64,000 bases of DNA from Gammaproteobacteria bacterium (GCA_021773635.1 JAJFJV010000019.1:1-64000); one strand, 5' to 3'; counted from the stretch's first letter, positions 40,770 to 49,858 are shown. The notes: generated by a model from the sequence alone, not told the origin. Made by a program: numbers and translations.

Positions 40770-41612
40770 ATGCCGAAGATCCCCTGTCGCCACACCTCGG
40801 TAACAAGGCTGCTACTAGCCGCCCTGCTTTGCTTTACATCCGTCACCAACGCCGCACCCAAGGCTGAACTCTGGAAACGCTGGCAAGCCCACGTTTCCGA
40901 TGCGACTGAAACGGTTAATCACGCCCCCTGGACGAAATTTCTTCAGCAATACGTCAAACCAAACGCCGATGGCATACATCGGATTGCCTACAACCAGGTC
41001 TCTCCTGTCGCGCGCCAGGCACTCAATGGCTACATCAACACACTGGCGAATACCCCGGTCAGCCGCCTCAATCGCCACCAGCAACGCGCCTACTGGATCA
41101 ACCTGTACAACGCCCTCACGGTGCAGACGGTGCTCGCCCACTATCCGGTAAAAAGCATTCGTGATATTCGCATTTCTCCCGGTTGGTTTAGCGTTGGCCC
41201 GTGGGATAAAAAGCTCGTGCAGATAGAGTCTGAAAAGCTCAGCCTGAATGACATCGAACACCGCATCCTGCGCCCCATTTGGCAGGATCCGCGCATCCAC
41301 TACGCCCTTAACTGCGCCTCGCTGGGGTGCCCAAACCTGCAACCCAGGGCCTTTACCGCAGACAACAGCGAGGCACTGCTGGATACCGCTGCCCGGGAAT
41401 TCATCAATCATCCGCGCGCTGTTTCCGTGCGTGACGGACGCCTGCACGTTTCAAGTATTTACGTCTGGTTTGGAGAAGACTTCGGCGACGGCGAGACTGG
41501 CCTGCTCAGCCATCTGAGAAAATATACGGCAGAACCCTTGGCAACGAAGCTAAGGGACGTGAAGGGCATTGCCTCCCACGACTACGACTGGGCGCTCAAC
41601 GACGCCTTATGA
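40770..41612 (+). CDS. DUF547 secreted protein
   Basis: A 280-residue exported protein. Start 40770 gives MPKIPCRHTSVTRLLLAALL..., a signal peptide cut after TNAA; the longer frame from 40707 is blocked by the inverted repeat and lacks a signal start. DUF547 marks: HQQRAYWINLYNALTVQTVL, RDIRISPGWFS, EHRILRPIWQDPRIHYALN and CASLGCPNLQPRAF with two conserved Cys. Periplasmic or surface; role unknown. Confidence 0.87.
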   Translation: MPKIPCRHTSVTRLLLAALLCFTSVTNAAPKAELWKRWQAHVSDATETVNHAPWTKFLQQYVKPNADGIHRIAYNQVSPVARQALNGYINTLANTPVSRLNRHQQRAYWINLYNALTVQTVLAHYPVKSIRDIRISPGWFSVGPWDKKLVQIESEKLSLNDIEHRILRPIWQDPRIHYALNCASLGCPNLQPRAFTADNSEALLDTAAREFINHPRAVSVRDGRLHVSSIYVWFGEDFGDGETGLLSHLRKYTAEPLATKLRDVKGIASHDYDWALNDAL

Positions 41613-41628
41613 AGAATATTTTTTCAAT

Positions 41629-41700
41629 GTAGGGCAGGCCATGCCTGCCACGCAATAAGCGGCTATGGCAGGGCTGCTCGGCGGACATGGTCCGCCCTAC
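41629..41700. repeat. REPIN: inverted pair of REP units
   Basis: Unit at 41629-41650 (GTAGGGCAGGCCATGCC..., the most diverged of the set, with compensating changes in both stem arms) and inverted partner at 41679-41700. Confidence 0.85.
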
Positions 41701-41712
41701 TTCAAAAAGATA

Positions 41713-41732
41713 AAAAAACCCCGCCGGAGCGG
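41713..41732 (-). terminator. intrinsic terminator of the second PEP-CTERM gene
   Basis: Minus strand CCCGC-TCCG-GCGGGG followed by seven T, about 30 bp after the stop codon. Confidence 0.85.
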
Positions 41733-41761
41733 GATTCGGAAAGGAGAAAAAAGGAAGGTTA

Positions 41762-42448
41762 CTAGCGTTTGCGGCGGCGGGCACCAAAGCCCATGCCGGC
41801 AAGGCCGAGACCCAGCAGCGCAAGGGTGGCCGGTTCAGGAACACCGCTCTCCTGCTCAATAGAGACTTGGAGGGTATAGGTATCTCCAGTATCCGGGGTA
41901 TTCCCAGTCCATTCAGCTACAGGAGTCACCCCAAAAATGGGGATAGCGCTAACGGCCGTGGAAGAGAACTCGGCAACACCAACCACGTAGGTGCCGGCCG
42001 TGGCGAAGTCGAAATCAAGGAAGGAATCCCTACCCCCAGCAGCCTCACTTCCAGCCGCCCCCTTACTGTTAGAATCGTCATCATTGGAAAACAAAACGAC
42101 ACCAGCCGAATCCCAGATCGCAATCTGGGTATCCATGTCCCCGGTACCTATATCCTCCCAACCAAAGTCGATATCAAAGATACCGCGGGCGCCATCAAAG
42201 GCCACGGTGAAGGAGTAGTAATCGAAGGTGCCATCACCGGTGCCATTGATGGTCACATGGGGAATGGTGGCGGAATCCAGGATATTGACATCGGCACCAA
42301 GTGAGAAGGAGCCATCAATATTCTGTGCCGTCGCCAGGGTGTTATTGGGCTCGGACTCGACGAGAACCGATGCACCTGCCAGCCCCGCATAACACAGACC
42401 ACCCGCAAGGGTCAGGGCCGTAAGACTTAGAATTCGTTTTGTTGCCAT
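41762..42448 (-). CDS. PEP-CTERM sorted extracellular protein (pre-peptidase-like domain)
   Basis: A 228-residue secreted protein. Start 42448 (MATKRILSLTALTLAGGLCYA) has GGAG nine bases upstream and a clear signal peptide. The mature part (VESEPNNTLATAQNIDGSFSLGADV, FDYYSFTV, DTQIAIWDSAGVVLFSNDDD, DSFLDFDFATAGTYVVGV) follows the bacterial pre-peptidase C-terminal / DVUA0089-like beta sandwich with an Asp-rich, probably calcium-binding loop. The C terminus VPEPATLALLGLGLAGMGFG plus ARRRKR is a textbook PEP-CTERM sorting signal. Own sigma-54 promoter and boxes upstream. Confidence 0.93.
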   Translation of the reverse strand: MATKRILSLTALTLAGGLCYAGLAGASVLVESEPNNTLATAQNIDGSFSLGADVNILDSATIPHVTINGTGDGTFDYYSFTVAFDGARGIFDIDFGWEDIGTGDMDTQIAIWDSAGVVLFSNDDDSNSKGAAGSEAAGGRDSFLDFDFATAGTYVVGVAEFSSTAVSAIPIFGVTPVAEWTGNTPDTGDTYTLQVSIEQESGVPEPATLALLGLGLAGMGFGARRRKR

Positions 42449-42495
42449 GCTCTGCGCTCCAAAAATGGATTGTTTCATGCTTCACGGAAGTCTAA

Positions 42496-42511
42496 TGCAA
42501 GCCGCGTGCCA
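42496..42511 (-). promoter_or_regulatory. sigma-54 (-24/-12) promoter of the PEP-CTERM gene 41762-42448
   Basis: Minus strand TGGCACGCGGCTTGCA is a perfect match to TGGCACG-N4-TTGCA. The start codon lies 48 bp downstream, leaving a normal leader with a good ribosome site. Confidence 0.88.
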
Positions 42512-42585
42512 TTGTTATCTTCACCTTATTATTCATGGCCTTAGGGCTTCTCACGCGCCACCCGACAGGCCGTCCATGAGGCAGA

Positions 42586-42603
42586 TGTAAAGTTTCCTGA
42601 CGA
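42586..42603 (-). promoter_or_regulatory. PEP-CTERM upstream box, gene 2, proximal copy
   Basis: Plus-strand TGTAAAGTTTCCTGACGA, 75 bp upstream of the sigma-54 promoter and in the same relative orientation as the boxes of gene 1. It agrees with the proximal copy of gene 1 at 15 of 18 positions. Confidence 0.65.
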
Positions 42604-42752
42604 CCTGCCCTCCCGTTCGGAGTTCACGGAACTCTATATAACAACCTGAGAACAAGAACATAAACCATTGTTTAATCTGGCATTGTCATCAACTACTTGA
42701 TCCAGGTTATCAGCAGCGGATGTCCGTCGCACAGATGCAAGCGTTTCAGAAG

Positions 42753-42770
42753 CGTAAAAAATTCTGACAA
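42753..42770 (-). promoter_or_regulatory. PEP-CTERM upstream box, gene 2, distal copy
   Basis: Plus-strand CGTAAAAAATTCTGACAA, 167 bp from the proximal copy. The rest of the gene-free 42449-42923 stretch holds only the sigma-54 promoter, the proximal box and one REP unit. Confidence 0.6.
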
Positions 42771-42841
42771 CATTGTGTGAAAGGCTGGATTCCCACAATC
42801 GTTGGAAGATTTGGCACTCTGGCATGAACCTCACCCACCTT

Positions 42842-42862
42842 GTAGGGCGGACCATGTCCGCC
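42842..42862 (+). repeat. REP unit on the 3' side of the RAYT gene
   Basis: GTAGGGCGGACCATGTCC... in plus orientation, about 60 bp beyond the stop codon of the RAYT gene. Confidence 0.85.
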
Positions 42863-42923
42863 TAAGGAAAGCAGCCACGCCATACCTCATATATGGCGCC
42901 CTACGCGCCAGAATCACTACCAC

Positions 42924-43457
42924 CTACTCACCAAAACGGCTATCCATTTCATCGGGCGGAATATCACCCCACGCCTGCGGATATTTTCCTTCACTCACAT
43001 GGCAGTGAAAACTAGAGAATGGCCAGTCTGCTACCCGTATAACATGCCCATGCTTAACCGGGTTCCAATGCAGATAATCCAGATGTCTCCGCAGATCCCG
43101 CTGGTCACGAATAAGATGCTCCCAATACCGGGATTGCCAAATTCCGGGCTTTCTCCGTTGTGCGGGGATAAGCGGGTTAGCAGCATCTTGAAGGGCCTGG
43201 CTAGTCAAGCGTTTGATCATTGACCACCGCCGGGAATAGTCAGCATCGTCAGGTGGCAGTGTCCAGATGCAGTGCAAGTGGTCAGGGAGTAAGACCCATG
43301 CGTCGATTTGAAACGAATGTGATTGGCGAACGATGTTAATCGCGGCACGCAGCGCAGTACGGAGTGCCGGTGTGGTAAGGATTGGGCACCGTTTCGAGCT
43401 AACCAGTGTGAAGAAATAGGAACCGCCCGGGACACGGGCACGGCGATAGTTTGGCAT
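42924..43457 (-). CDS. REP-associated tyrosine transposase (RAYT)
   Basis: A 177-residue Y1 HUH transposase related to IS200/IS605. Key residues: MPNYRRARVPGGSYFFTLV N terminus typical of RAYTs, the metal-binding HUH box LLPDHLHCIWTLP, a GIWQSRYWEHLIRD segment, and catalytic Tyr in LRRHLDYLHWNPVKHG. Length and the surrounding REP units (42842-42862 on one side, 43507-43582 on the other) mark it as a domesticated REP-processing transposase rather than an active IS. Intact frame. It very likely spread the nine REP units seen across this window. Confidence 0.93.
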   Translation of the reverse strand: MPNYRRARVPGGSYFFTLVSSKRCPILTTPALRTALRAAINIVRQSHSFQIDAWVLLPDHLHCIWTLPPDDADYSRRWSMIKRLTSQALQDAANPLIPAQRRKPGIWQSRYWEHLIRDQRDLRRHLDYLHWNPVKHGHVIRVADWPFSSFHCHVSEGKYPQAWGDIPPDEMDSRFGE

Positions 43458-43506
43458 CTGACATCCTTGTCATTGTGGTTATGAATGGCGGTCAAATCGG
43501 AGTATT

Positions 43507-43582
43507 CGGCGGACATGGTCCGCCCTACCAGTCCCCGTTATCCACCGACATTATTATCACGTAGGGCGGACCATGTCCGCCG
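43507..43582. repeat. inverted pair of REP units on the 5' side of the RAYT gene
   Basis: Units at 43507-43528 (minus orientation) and 43561-43582 (plus orientation), tail to tail with a 32-bp spacer. They are nearly identical to the 42842 unit, the freshest-looking set in the window. Confidence 0.85.
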
Positions 43583-43612
43583 TTCAACGGTTGCGATAAT
43601 CTGGGTTTATCG

Positions 43613-44023
43613 CTACTCCCAGCAGTCTCCCCCGCCGGTAGAGCCTTTTTGTCCGAGGGAATTGAGGGTAATGGTGGCGCACGCGGTATCGGTGGCCTGG
43701 GCATTTTGCGGGGTGGCCGTGAGGCTGTAGCTGGTGGCGTCAGCGGCGGTGGCGTCCACGGTATAAAAGGCGTTCTCCGAGACGGCTGGATCCGCGGTAA
43801 AGCTGAGCAGGGTCATGACATTGGTATAGGTATTGTTATCGGCGAAAAAGCGTTCTTCCCGATTGGCCGCCTGCAGCAACAGGTTGCGCCCCTCTGCACG
43901 ACGCGCCTTGCGCACATAATCCTGATAGGCCGGATAGGCAAAGGCGCCGATGATGCCGATGATGGTAACTACAATCATCAGTTCCATCAGGGTAATACCG
44001 GCACTTCTGTGAAAATTCTTCAT
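43613..44023 (-). CDS. type IV pilin-like protein, PilE family
   Basis: A 136-residue prepilin. Start 44023 (MKNFHRSAG) gives a short basic leader cut after Gly before [20 protein letters not shown]: Glu at +5 and the long hydrophobic helix are normal; +1 is Ile instead of the usual Phe. Then [38 protein letters not shown], typical of minor pilins of the PilE set. Two Cys near the C terminus (DTACAT and GGDCW) should form the D-loop disulfide. No other pil genes are adjacent, so it is an orphan. Confidence 0.92.
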   Translation of the reverse strand: MKNFHRSAGITLMELMIVVTIIGIIGAFAYPAYQDYVRKARRAEGRNLLLQAANREERFFADNNTYTNVMTLLSFTADPAVSENAFYTVDATAADATSYSLTATPQNAQATDTACATITLNSLGQKGSTGGGDCWE

Positions 44024-44148
44024 GGCTCGTCTCTCCTGGGATGATGACCCTGTCCGCCGCACCATTATGAACGGTGCTCCCGAAGCATCGCAAACATTGC
44101 CCGGCAAAAATGAGACCCGGGCCGCGACAATGGGGATAATAGGCGTCC

Positions 44149-45684
44149 ATGCGCAAATTTGATGTCACCAAAGGCTGCCAGAATCAGTCCACCGGAGTAC
44201 TCGGTGGCTGCTATCTGCTGTGCATTGCCATCGCCTACGCGCTCTATCAGACCCAGGTATTGTCGGCAGGTGGCCCTCCCATCATGGGAGCTTTGAGCTG
44301 GCTGCCCGCCGACTATCATTTCCGCTCCATCACGCGAAACTACTACGACATCCTGTTTATCGTGCTGCTCAGCTTCCAGTTCATGGTGAGCTGGGAGTTC
44401 ATCCGCAGCCGGGCTGGCCGCGGGCTCATCCTCGCCATCAGCGCGGGAACCCTGGGCATGGCCCTCGGGGTTGCCCTCGGTGCCCCGTGGCCATTCTCTA
44501 CTTCATTACAGCAGCTAGGTGGCTGGAACTGGAACCGCATGGAGCCGGTCTTTGCCCTGCAGGCGGGCGCCATGCTGCTACCCTGGCTGTTGCGCGATCG
44601 CAGTCAGATTCACATCGTGCGCTCGCCCTTGGGCTGGGCCGTACGCAGCGCCTTCTGGCGCTGGGGGGCCGGGCTGCTGATATTTAGCCTGGTACTGGCT
44701 ATCACCTATGCCCACCCCTTCTACGGCAGTAAATATTACGAAAACTGGCGCATCACCTGCGGCTATCTTTACAGCGCCTACCTATTCCTCGGCTTTCCCT
44801 ATGCCCTCATCACGGCCCGCTACCGGGGGCATCGCTATGAACACCGGGTGGATGCCGGTTTCGTGCTGCTGCTAATCCTGCGCGGTATGGTCAAACGCAT
44901 ATGGCGGCCCGGTTATACCGGACTGCGGCGAATCCTGAATGACCGTCGCAATCTTGCGCTGCTGCGGGATCTCGGGGTAAAGCTGTTCTTTGTACCGCTG
45001 ATGGTGGTGTTTTTATTCAACGAATTCGGCCAGCTTTCCACCTTCCTGGGCCGTTATCTGGATGGTTCGGGCCGCATCGGGGTGCATTGGAAACTGTCCT
45101 TTGATGCTGCCTACTGGGTGCTGTTCCACAGCCTCTTCGTGGTGGATGTGGGACTGGGGCTCATTGGTTATTGTGCTTCCTCGCGCTGGCTGGACAACAA
45201 GTCGCGTAGCGTCGATCCCACCATGAGCGGCTGGCTGGTGGCACTGATCTGTTATCCACCATTTAATGGAGTGGCCAACGGTTATCTGCCCTATGGTCCG
45301 ACAGGCTTTTCCACCGCCTACTGGATCTTTCAGTCAGTCTGGCTGGAGGTTGGGCTGAAGACCTTCAGCCTGGTGCTGTATGCGGTTTATGTGTGGGCAA
45401 CCATGGCCTTCGGGCTGCGCTTTTCCAATCTCACTCATCGCGGCATCCTCACCCAGGGACCTTACGCCCTGATCCGCCACCCGGCCTATGCCTGCAAAAA
45501 TCTCGCGTGGTGGGCCACCAGCATCACAAATTTCAACAATCCCATGCAGTTCCTGTTTCTGGGGGCGTGGAATTTTATCTACTATCTGCGGGCGATGACC
45601 GAGGAACGCCACCTGCGTCAGGACCCGGACTACCGGAGTTACTGCAAACACGTGCGCCACCGATTTATTCCGGGGCTTTGGTAG
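44149..45684 (+). CDS. large membrane protein with C-terminal isoprenylcysteine/phospholipid methyltransferase-like domain
   Basis: A 511-residue polytopic protein with about ten to twelve helices. The last 110 residues match the ICMT/PEMT family fold: [25 protein letters not shown], then [31 protein letters not shown], with the RHP and E-E-x-x-L SAM-binding features. The first 390 residues have no family I recognise ([20 protein letters not shown]). Probably methylates a lipid or lipid-linked group at the inner membrane; substrate unknown. It stands alone between divergent and convergent neighbours. Confidence 0.75.
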   Translation: MRKFDVTKGCQNQSTGVLGGCYLLCIAIAYALYQTQVLSAGGPPIMGALSWLPADYHFRSITRNYYDILFIVLLSFQFMVSWEFIRSRAGRGLILAISAGTLGMALGVALGAPWPFSTSLQQLGGWNWNRMEPVFALQAGAMLLPWLLRDRSQIHIVRSPLGWAVRSAFWRWGAGLLIFSLVLAITYAHPFYGSKYYENWRITCGYLYSAYLFLGFPYALITARYRGHRYEHRVDAGFVLLLILRGMVKRIWRPGYTGLRRILNDRRNLALLRDLGVKLFFVPLMVVFLFNEFGQLSTFLGRYLDGSGRIGVHWKLSFDAAYWVLFHSLFVVDVGLGLIGYCASSRWLDNKSRSVDPTMSGWLVALICYPPFNGVANGYLPYGPTGFSTAYWIFQSVWLEVGLKTFSLVLYAVYVWATMAFGLRFSNLTHRGILTQGPYALIRHPAYACKNLAWWATSITNFNNPMQFLFLGAWNFIYYLRAMTEERHLRQDPDYRSYCKHVRHRFIPGLW

Positions 45685-45695
45685 CAGGCTAAGGT

Positions 45696-46193
45696 TCAGA
45701 CCGCTTCGATTCCCTCAACCGAGGCCTCGATACGGGCACTGTGATCGGCCAGTTCCAGTAGCAGTACCACCCGCTCCTTGCCGCTGCGGGCCTCGAAGAT
45801 AGCCTCATAACCCGCCATCACGCCATCGCAAATGCGTACCCGATCCCCCGGCTTGAGTTTTGCCTCGGGCAGACACTGCACCCCGTCGGCATCCTCGCGT
45901 TGACGCAGTGCTTCCACCAGGCCATCGGGAACCACCGCCGCATGGCTGGAGAAACGCACCATATTGGCCACCCCGAGAGTGGAACGAATGGGGCCCCAGT
46001 CCTCATCCTGATCATTGAGCTGCAGGAAGAGATAACGGGGAAACATGGGAACGATGACGTTGTAATAGCGGCGCTCACGCCGGCGACGGGCGCGCAGCAT
46101 CGGCAGATAGGCGCGATAACCCTGACGCGTCAGATTTTCCAGCGCCAGCCGCTCACCGCGGGGCTTGGTGTAGAGGAGATACCAGGCATCCAT
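45696..46193 (-). CDS. rfaH: NusG-paralogue transcription factor, RfaH type
   Basis: A 165-residue protein with an NGN domain (AWYLLYTKPRGERLALENLTRQGYRAYLPML, then MFPRYLFLQL) and a C-terminal KOW domain (LKPGDRVRICDGVMAGYEAIFEARSGKERVVLLLEL). RfaH-type proteins are recruited to elongating polymerase at ops sites and suppress Rho termination in long surface-polysaccharide operons. It is the last gene of the nucleotide-sugar operon. Start 46193 (MDAWYLLYTK) is chosen over 46214. It could also be a LoaP/TaA-like paralogue; no ops sequence was found in this window. Confidence 0.82.
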   Translation of the reverse strand: MDAWYLLYTKPRGERLALENLTRQGYRAYLPMLRARRRRERRYYNVIVPMFPRYLFLQLNDQDEDWGPIRSTLGVANMVRFSSHAAVVPDGLVEALRQREDADGVQCLPEAKLKPGDRVRICDGVMAGYEAIFEARSGKERVVLLLELADHSARIEASVEGIEAV

Positions 46194-46243
46194 CAATGCT
46201 TCCTTTCCGTGCAATCGCCACCAACACGGCAGCCACCTCTATG

Positions 46244-47548
46244 CTAACGCCCTACGCCAAAATACTGAAACCCGGCGGCCTGCATCTGGGCGGGTTCGTA
46301 AACATTGCGCAGGTCTACGAAGACGTCGCCCGCCATTGCCTCCCGCAGGCGATGTAAATCAAGGCCACGGTAACAATTCCACTCGGTCATCATCACGACC
46401 GCATCGGCCTCTGCCACCGTTTGGTAGATTTCGTCACAGTAGGTCATCTGTGTCGGCAGAAGTTTGCGCGCTTCATCTTCACCCTGGGGATCATGGGCAC
46501 GAATGACCGCCCCTTTTTCGATCAGTGGCGGCAGGATGGCCAGCGCCGGTGCATCACGCATATCGTCGGTCTCGGGCTTGAAGGTCAGGCCCAGTACGGC
46601 AATGGTTTTGCCCGACTCACTGCCCCCGAGCGCCCGGCGAATTTTGTGCACCATGCGGGCCCGCTGTGCGGCGTTGACCTCGACCACCGCCTCGACGATG
46701 CGGCAGGAAACGCTGTTTTCCTGGGCGGTACGCACCAGCGCCAGGGTATCCTTGGGAAAGCACGAGCCCCCGTAGCCGGGACCGGCATGCAGAAATTTGC
46801 GCCCGATGCGGCCGTCAAGGCCCATACCCCGCGCCACCGCGTGTACGTCGGCATCCACCGCCTCGCACAGGGCCGAAACCTCGTTGATGAAACTGATCTT
46901 GGTGGCTAGAAAGGCATTGGCGGCATATTTGGTGAGTTCCGCGCTTTCCAGATTGGTAATCACCAACGGCGTTTCAATAAGATTCAACGGCCGGTAGAGC
47001 TCGCGCAAACGCTGTTCGGCACGCTCACTTTCCACCCCCAATACCACCCGATCCGGACGCATGAAGTCCGAGATAGCCGCACCCTCGCGGAGAAACTCCG
47101 GATTCGAGGCCACATCAAAGTCCGCCTCGGGGTTTTCCTCGCCCACGATGCGCGCCACCTGGCGCGCGGTGCCCACTGGCACGGTGGATTTATCAACGAT
47201 GACGGTATAGCCGGAGAGATGTTTGGCTATCTCCCGGGCAGCCGCAAACACATAGCTGAGATCGGCATGCCCGTCGCCGCGGCGACTGGGGGTGCCCACG
47301 GCGATGAAGATCAAGTCAGCACTGCCCACGGCCTGGGCAAAATCCGTGCTGAAATGCAGGCTACCGGCTGCCTGATTCTTGACCACCAGGTCGGTCAGGC
47401 CAGGCTCGTAGATAGGGATCTCGCCCCGGGACAAAGCGGCAATCCGCTTCTCGTCCACATCAAGGCACGTAACCTGGGCCCCGAATTCCGCAAAACACGC
47501 CCCGGACACCAGGCCCACATAGCCCGCACCGATCATGGTTACATTCAT
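46244..47548 (-). CDS. ugd: UDP-glucose 6-dehydrogenase
   Basis: Oxidises UDP-glucose twice to UDP-glucuronate. The 434 residues include the NAD-binding MIGAGYVGLVSGACFAEFG, FIAVGTPSRRGDGHADLSYV, VDKSTVPVGTA, the hinge SNPEFLREGAAISDFMRPDR, and the catalytic Cys in GPGYGGSCFPKDTLALV. It supplies the substrate of the epimerase two genes upstream. Confidence 0.94.
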   Translation of the reverse strand: MNVTMIGAGYVGLVSGACFAEFGAQVTCLDVDEKRIAALSRGEIPIYEPGLTDLVVKNQAAGSLHFSTDFAQAVGSADLIFIAVGTPSRRGDGHADLSYVFAAAREIAKHLSGYTVIVDKSTVPVGTARQVARIVGEENPEADFDVASNPEFLREGAAISDFMRPDRVVLGVESERAEQRLRELYRPLNLIETPLVITNLESAELTKYAANAFLATKISFINEVSALCEAVDADVHAVARGMGLDGRIGRKFLHAGPGYGGSCFPKDTLALVRTAQENSVSCRIVEAVVEVNAAQRARMVHKIRRALGGSESGKTIAVLGLTFKPETDDMRDAPALAILPPLIEKGAVIRAHDPQGEDEARKLLPTQMTYCDEIYQTVAEADAVVMMTEWNCYRGLDLHRLREAMAGDVFVDLRNVYEPAQMQAAGFQYFGVGR

Positions 47549-47564
47549 TATTTAACAACTCCCG

Positions 47565-48848
47565 TTACAAACGCCATAAGGTGATCCCGGCCGGTGTTTC
47601 TTCCCGGGGCAACACGCCCTTGACGTCTACCACCACGCCCCCGTCATCCAGCAATTCGCTAATTAGTGCCCAGCCACGCTGGAGGTATTCCTCGTGAGCC
47701 ACCGCCAGAATCACGCACTGCGCCGGTTTAAGTGCATCAAAGCCGAGCGGGGTGATGCCGTATTCTTCCTTTGCCTCGGCCACATCCGCCTGCGGGTCAT
47801 GGACCTGTACATCAAGGGCGTAATCCTCCAGCTCGCGGATGATATCGATGACCTTGGTATTGCGCAGATCCGGGACATCCTCCTTGAAGGTCAGCCCCAG
47901 TACGGTGACCGTATTGTCACGCACGGTCTCACCCCGGTGGATCAGCGCCTTCACCACCTGGCCGGCCATAAAGGCCCCCATGCCATCGTTGATTCGCCGC
48001 CCGGCCAGAATGACCTGCGGGTTATAGCCGGTCATGGTGGCTTTGTGGGTCAAATAGTAGGGATCGACACCGATGCAATGACCGCCCACCAGCCCCGGTG
48101 TGAAGGGCAGAAAATTCCATTTGGTGCCGGCCGCCGCCAGTACATCCCGGGTATCGATATCGAGACGGTCGAAGATGAGGCTCAGTTCATTCATCAGCGC
48201 AATATTGAGGTCCCGCTGGGTGTTCTCGATCACCTTGGCCGCCTCCGCCACCTTGATGGTCGCCGCCCGATGTACCCCGGCCGTCACTACCGAGCCGTAG
48301 ACCTCCGCAACGATTTCCAGTGTTTCCTCATCGAGGCCGGAAACTACCTTGGTGATGGTGGTAAAGCTATGCTCCTTATCACCGGGGTTAATCCGCTCCG
48401 GGGAGTAGCCAACACTGAAATCAACACCACATTTCAGGCCCGAGGTACGCTCCAGCACCGGTACACAGGATTCCTCCGTGACCCCGGGATAGACCGTGGA
48501 CTCGAACACCACGATGTCGCCCTTCTTCAGCTGTGAGCCCACCGTGGAGGCGGCCCCCAGCAAGGGCATCAGATCGGGGCGCTTGGCGGCGTCGATTGGG
48601 GTCGGCACCGCAACGATAAAAAAGTCTGCCTTGGGCAGGTCCATGGGATTGGCGGTAAACAACACATTGGTCGCCGCCAGTTCATCTGACGTTACCTCGG
48701 CGGTGCGATCATGTCCCTTGTTCAGCTCAGCGACCCGCCCGGCGTTCATGTCGAAGCCTATCGAGGACCCCTGACGGCCAAAGGCCACCGCCACCGGCAG
48801 GCCCACATAACCCAGCCCGATTACTGCAACTTTTCTTCCGTGTGCCAT
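47565..48848 (-). CDS. UDP-N-acetylhexosamine 6-dehydrogenase (TviB/WecC type)
   Basis: A 427-residue nucleotide-sugar dehydrogenase of the TviB/WbpO branch, making uronic acids of UDP-GlcNAc, UDP-GalNAc or UDP-ManNAc. Marks: VAVIGLGYVGLPVAVAFGRQ, VESTVYPGVTEE, VGYSPERINPGDKEH and the catalytic Cys in GGHCIGVDPYYLTHKA. ATG 48848 overlaps the epimerase stop (TGATG); a TTG one codon earlier is less likely. The exact sugar is not predictable. Confidence 0.88.
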   Translation of the reverse strand: MAHGRKVAVIGLGYVGLPVAVAFGRQGSSIGFDMNAGRVAELNKGHDRTAEVTSDELAATNVLFTANPMDLPKADFFIVAVPTPIDAAKRPDLMPLLGAASTVGSQLKKGDIVVFESTVYPGVTEESCVPVLERTSGLKCGVDFSVGYSPERINPGDKEHSFTTITKVVSGLDEETLEIVAEVYGSVVTAGVHRAATIKVAEAAKVIENTQRDLNIALMNELSLIFDRLDIDTRDVLAAAGTKWNFLPFTPGLVGGHCIGVDPYYLTHKATMTGYNPQVILAGRRINDGMGAFMAGQVVKALIHRGETVRDNTVTVLGLTFKEDVPDLRNTKVIDIIRELEDYALDVQVHDPQADVAEAKEEYGITPLGFDALKPAQCVILAVAHEEYLQRGWALISELLDDGGVVVDVKGVLPREETPAGITLWRL

Positions 48849-49858
48849 CAATTTACCCCGTAATATTCCTGATACCAGTCAACAAACTTTTGTATTCCCA
48901 CCTCCACCGGCGTATTGGGCCGGTAGTCGAGGTCGCGCACCAGATCCTCTACATCCGCGAGCGTGTCCGGCACATCGCCCGGTTGCAGCGGTAACAGATT
49001 GCGTTCGGCCTTCTTGCCCAGGCAATCCTCCAAAACGCTAATGTAGTGATCGAGCTCCACCGCCGTCTGATTGCCGATGTTGTAAAGGCGATAGGGCGCA
49101 CGGCTCGAGGCCGCGTCAGGGCTGTCACCATTCCATTGCTCATTGCGAGGTGCGGGCCGATCCAGCACCCGTGTCACGCCCTCGACGATGTCATCCACAT
49201 AGGTGAAATCACGCCGGTGTTTGCCGTAATTGAAAACATCGATGGGCTTGCCCGCGAGGATGTTGCGGGTGAATAAAAAAAGCGCCATATCGGGACGACC
49301 CCAGGGCCCGTACACGGTGAAAAAACGCAGCCCCGTGGTCGGCAGATCGTAGAGATGGCTATAGCTATGCGCCATTAGTTCATTGGCCTTTTTGCTCGCC
49401 GCATAAAAGGACAAGGGGTGGTCCACGTTGTGATGCACGGAAAAGGGCTGGCGGGTATTGGCACCATACACCGAGCTGGTGGAGGCATAGGTCAGGTGTT
49501 CGACCCCGGTGTGTCGGCAACCCTCCAGCACGTGGGCAAAGCCAACGATATTTGATTCTACATAAGCCAGGGGATTTTCCAGTGAATAACGGACCCCTGC
49601 CTGGGCCGCGAGATTCACCACTCGTTGCGGCCGCTCCTCGGCAAAGAGTCGCGCCACACCGTCGCCATCGGCCAGATCGAGCTTTACGAAACGGAAATTT
49701 TCGCGAGCCTCAAGGGGTGCCAGACGGGCCTTTTTCAACCCCACATCGTAGTAATCGCTGAGACAATCGAGGCCAATGACTTCATCACCACGATCCAGTA
49801 GTCGACCGCTCAGATTGGCGCCAATAAAACCTGCGGCACCGGTTACCAGTATTTTCAT
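48848..49858 (-). CDS. UDP-glucuronate 4-epimerase-like NAD-dependent epimerase
   Basis: A 336-residue extended [23 protein letters not shown] (NAD loop), [18 protein letters not shown] typical of the UDP-glucuronate epimerase branch, [14 protein letters not shown], and catalytic Tyr-Lys in [20 protein letters not shown]. With Ugd it would give UDP-galacturonate. First gene of the operon. Confidence 0.9.
   Translation of the reverse strand: MKILVTGAAGFIGANLSGRLLDRGDEVIGLDCLSDYYDVGLKKARLAPLEARENFRFVKLDLADGDGVARLFAEERPQRVVNLAAQAGVRYSLENPLAYVESNIVGFAHVLEGCRHTGVEHLTYASTSSVYGANTRQPFSVHHNVDHPLSFYAASKKANELMAHSYSHLYDLPTTGLRFFTVYGPWGRPDMALFLFTRNILAGKPIDVFNYGKHRRDFTYVDDIVEGVTRVLDRPAPRNEQWNGDSPDAASSRAPYRLYNIGNQTAVELDHYISVLEDCLGKKAERNLLPLQPGDVPDTLADVEDLVRDLDYRPNTPVEVGIQKFVDWYQEYYGVN

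Noticed and set aside
44024-44148. Possible sigma-54 promoter for the pilin gene, as found for many pilA genes
   Set aside because: No GG-N10-GC arrangement on the minus strand; the nearest candidate has eight or nine bases between the dinucleotides.
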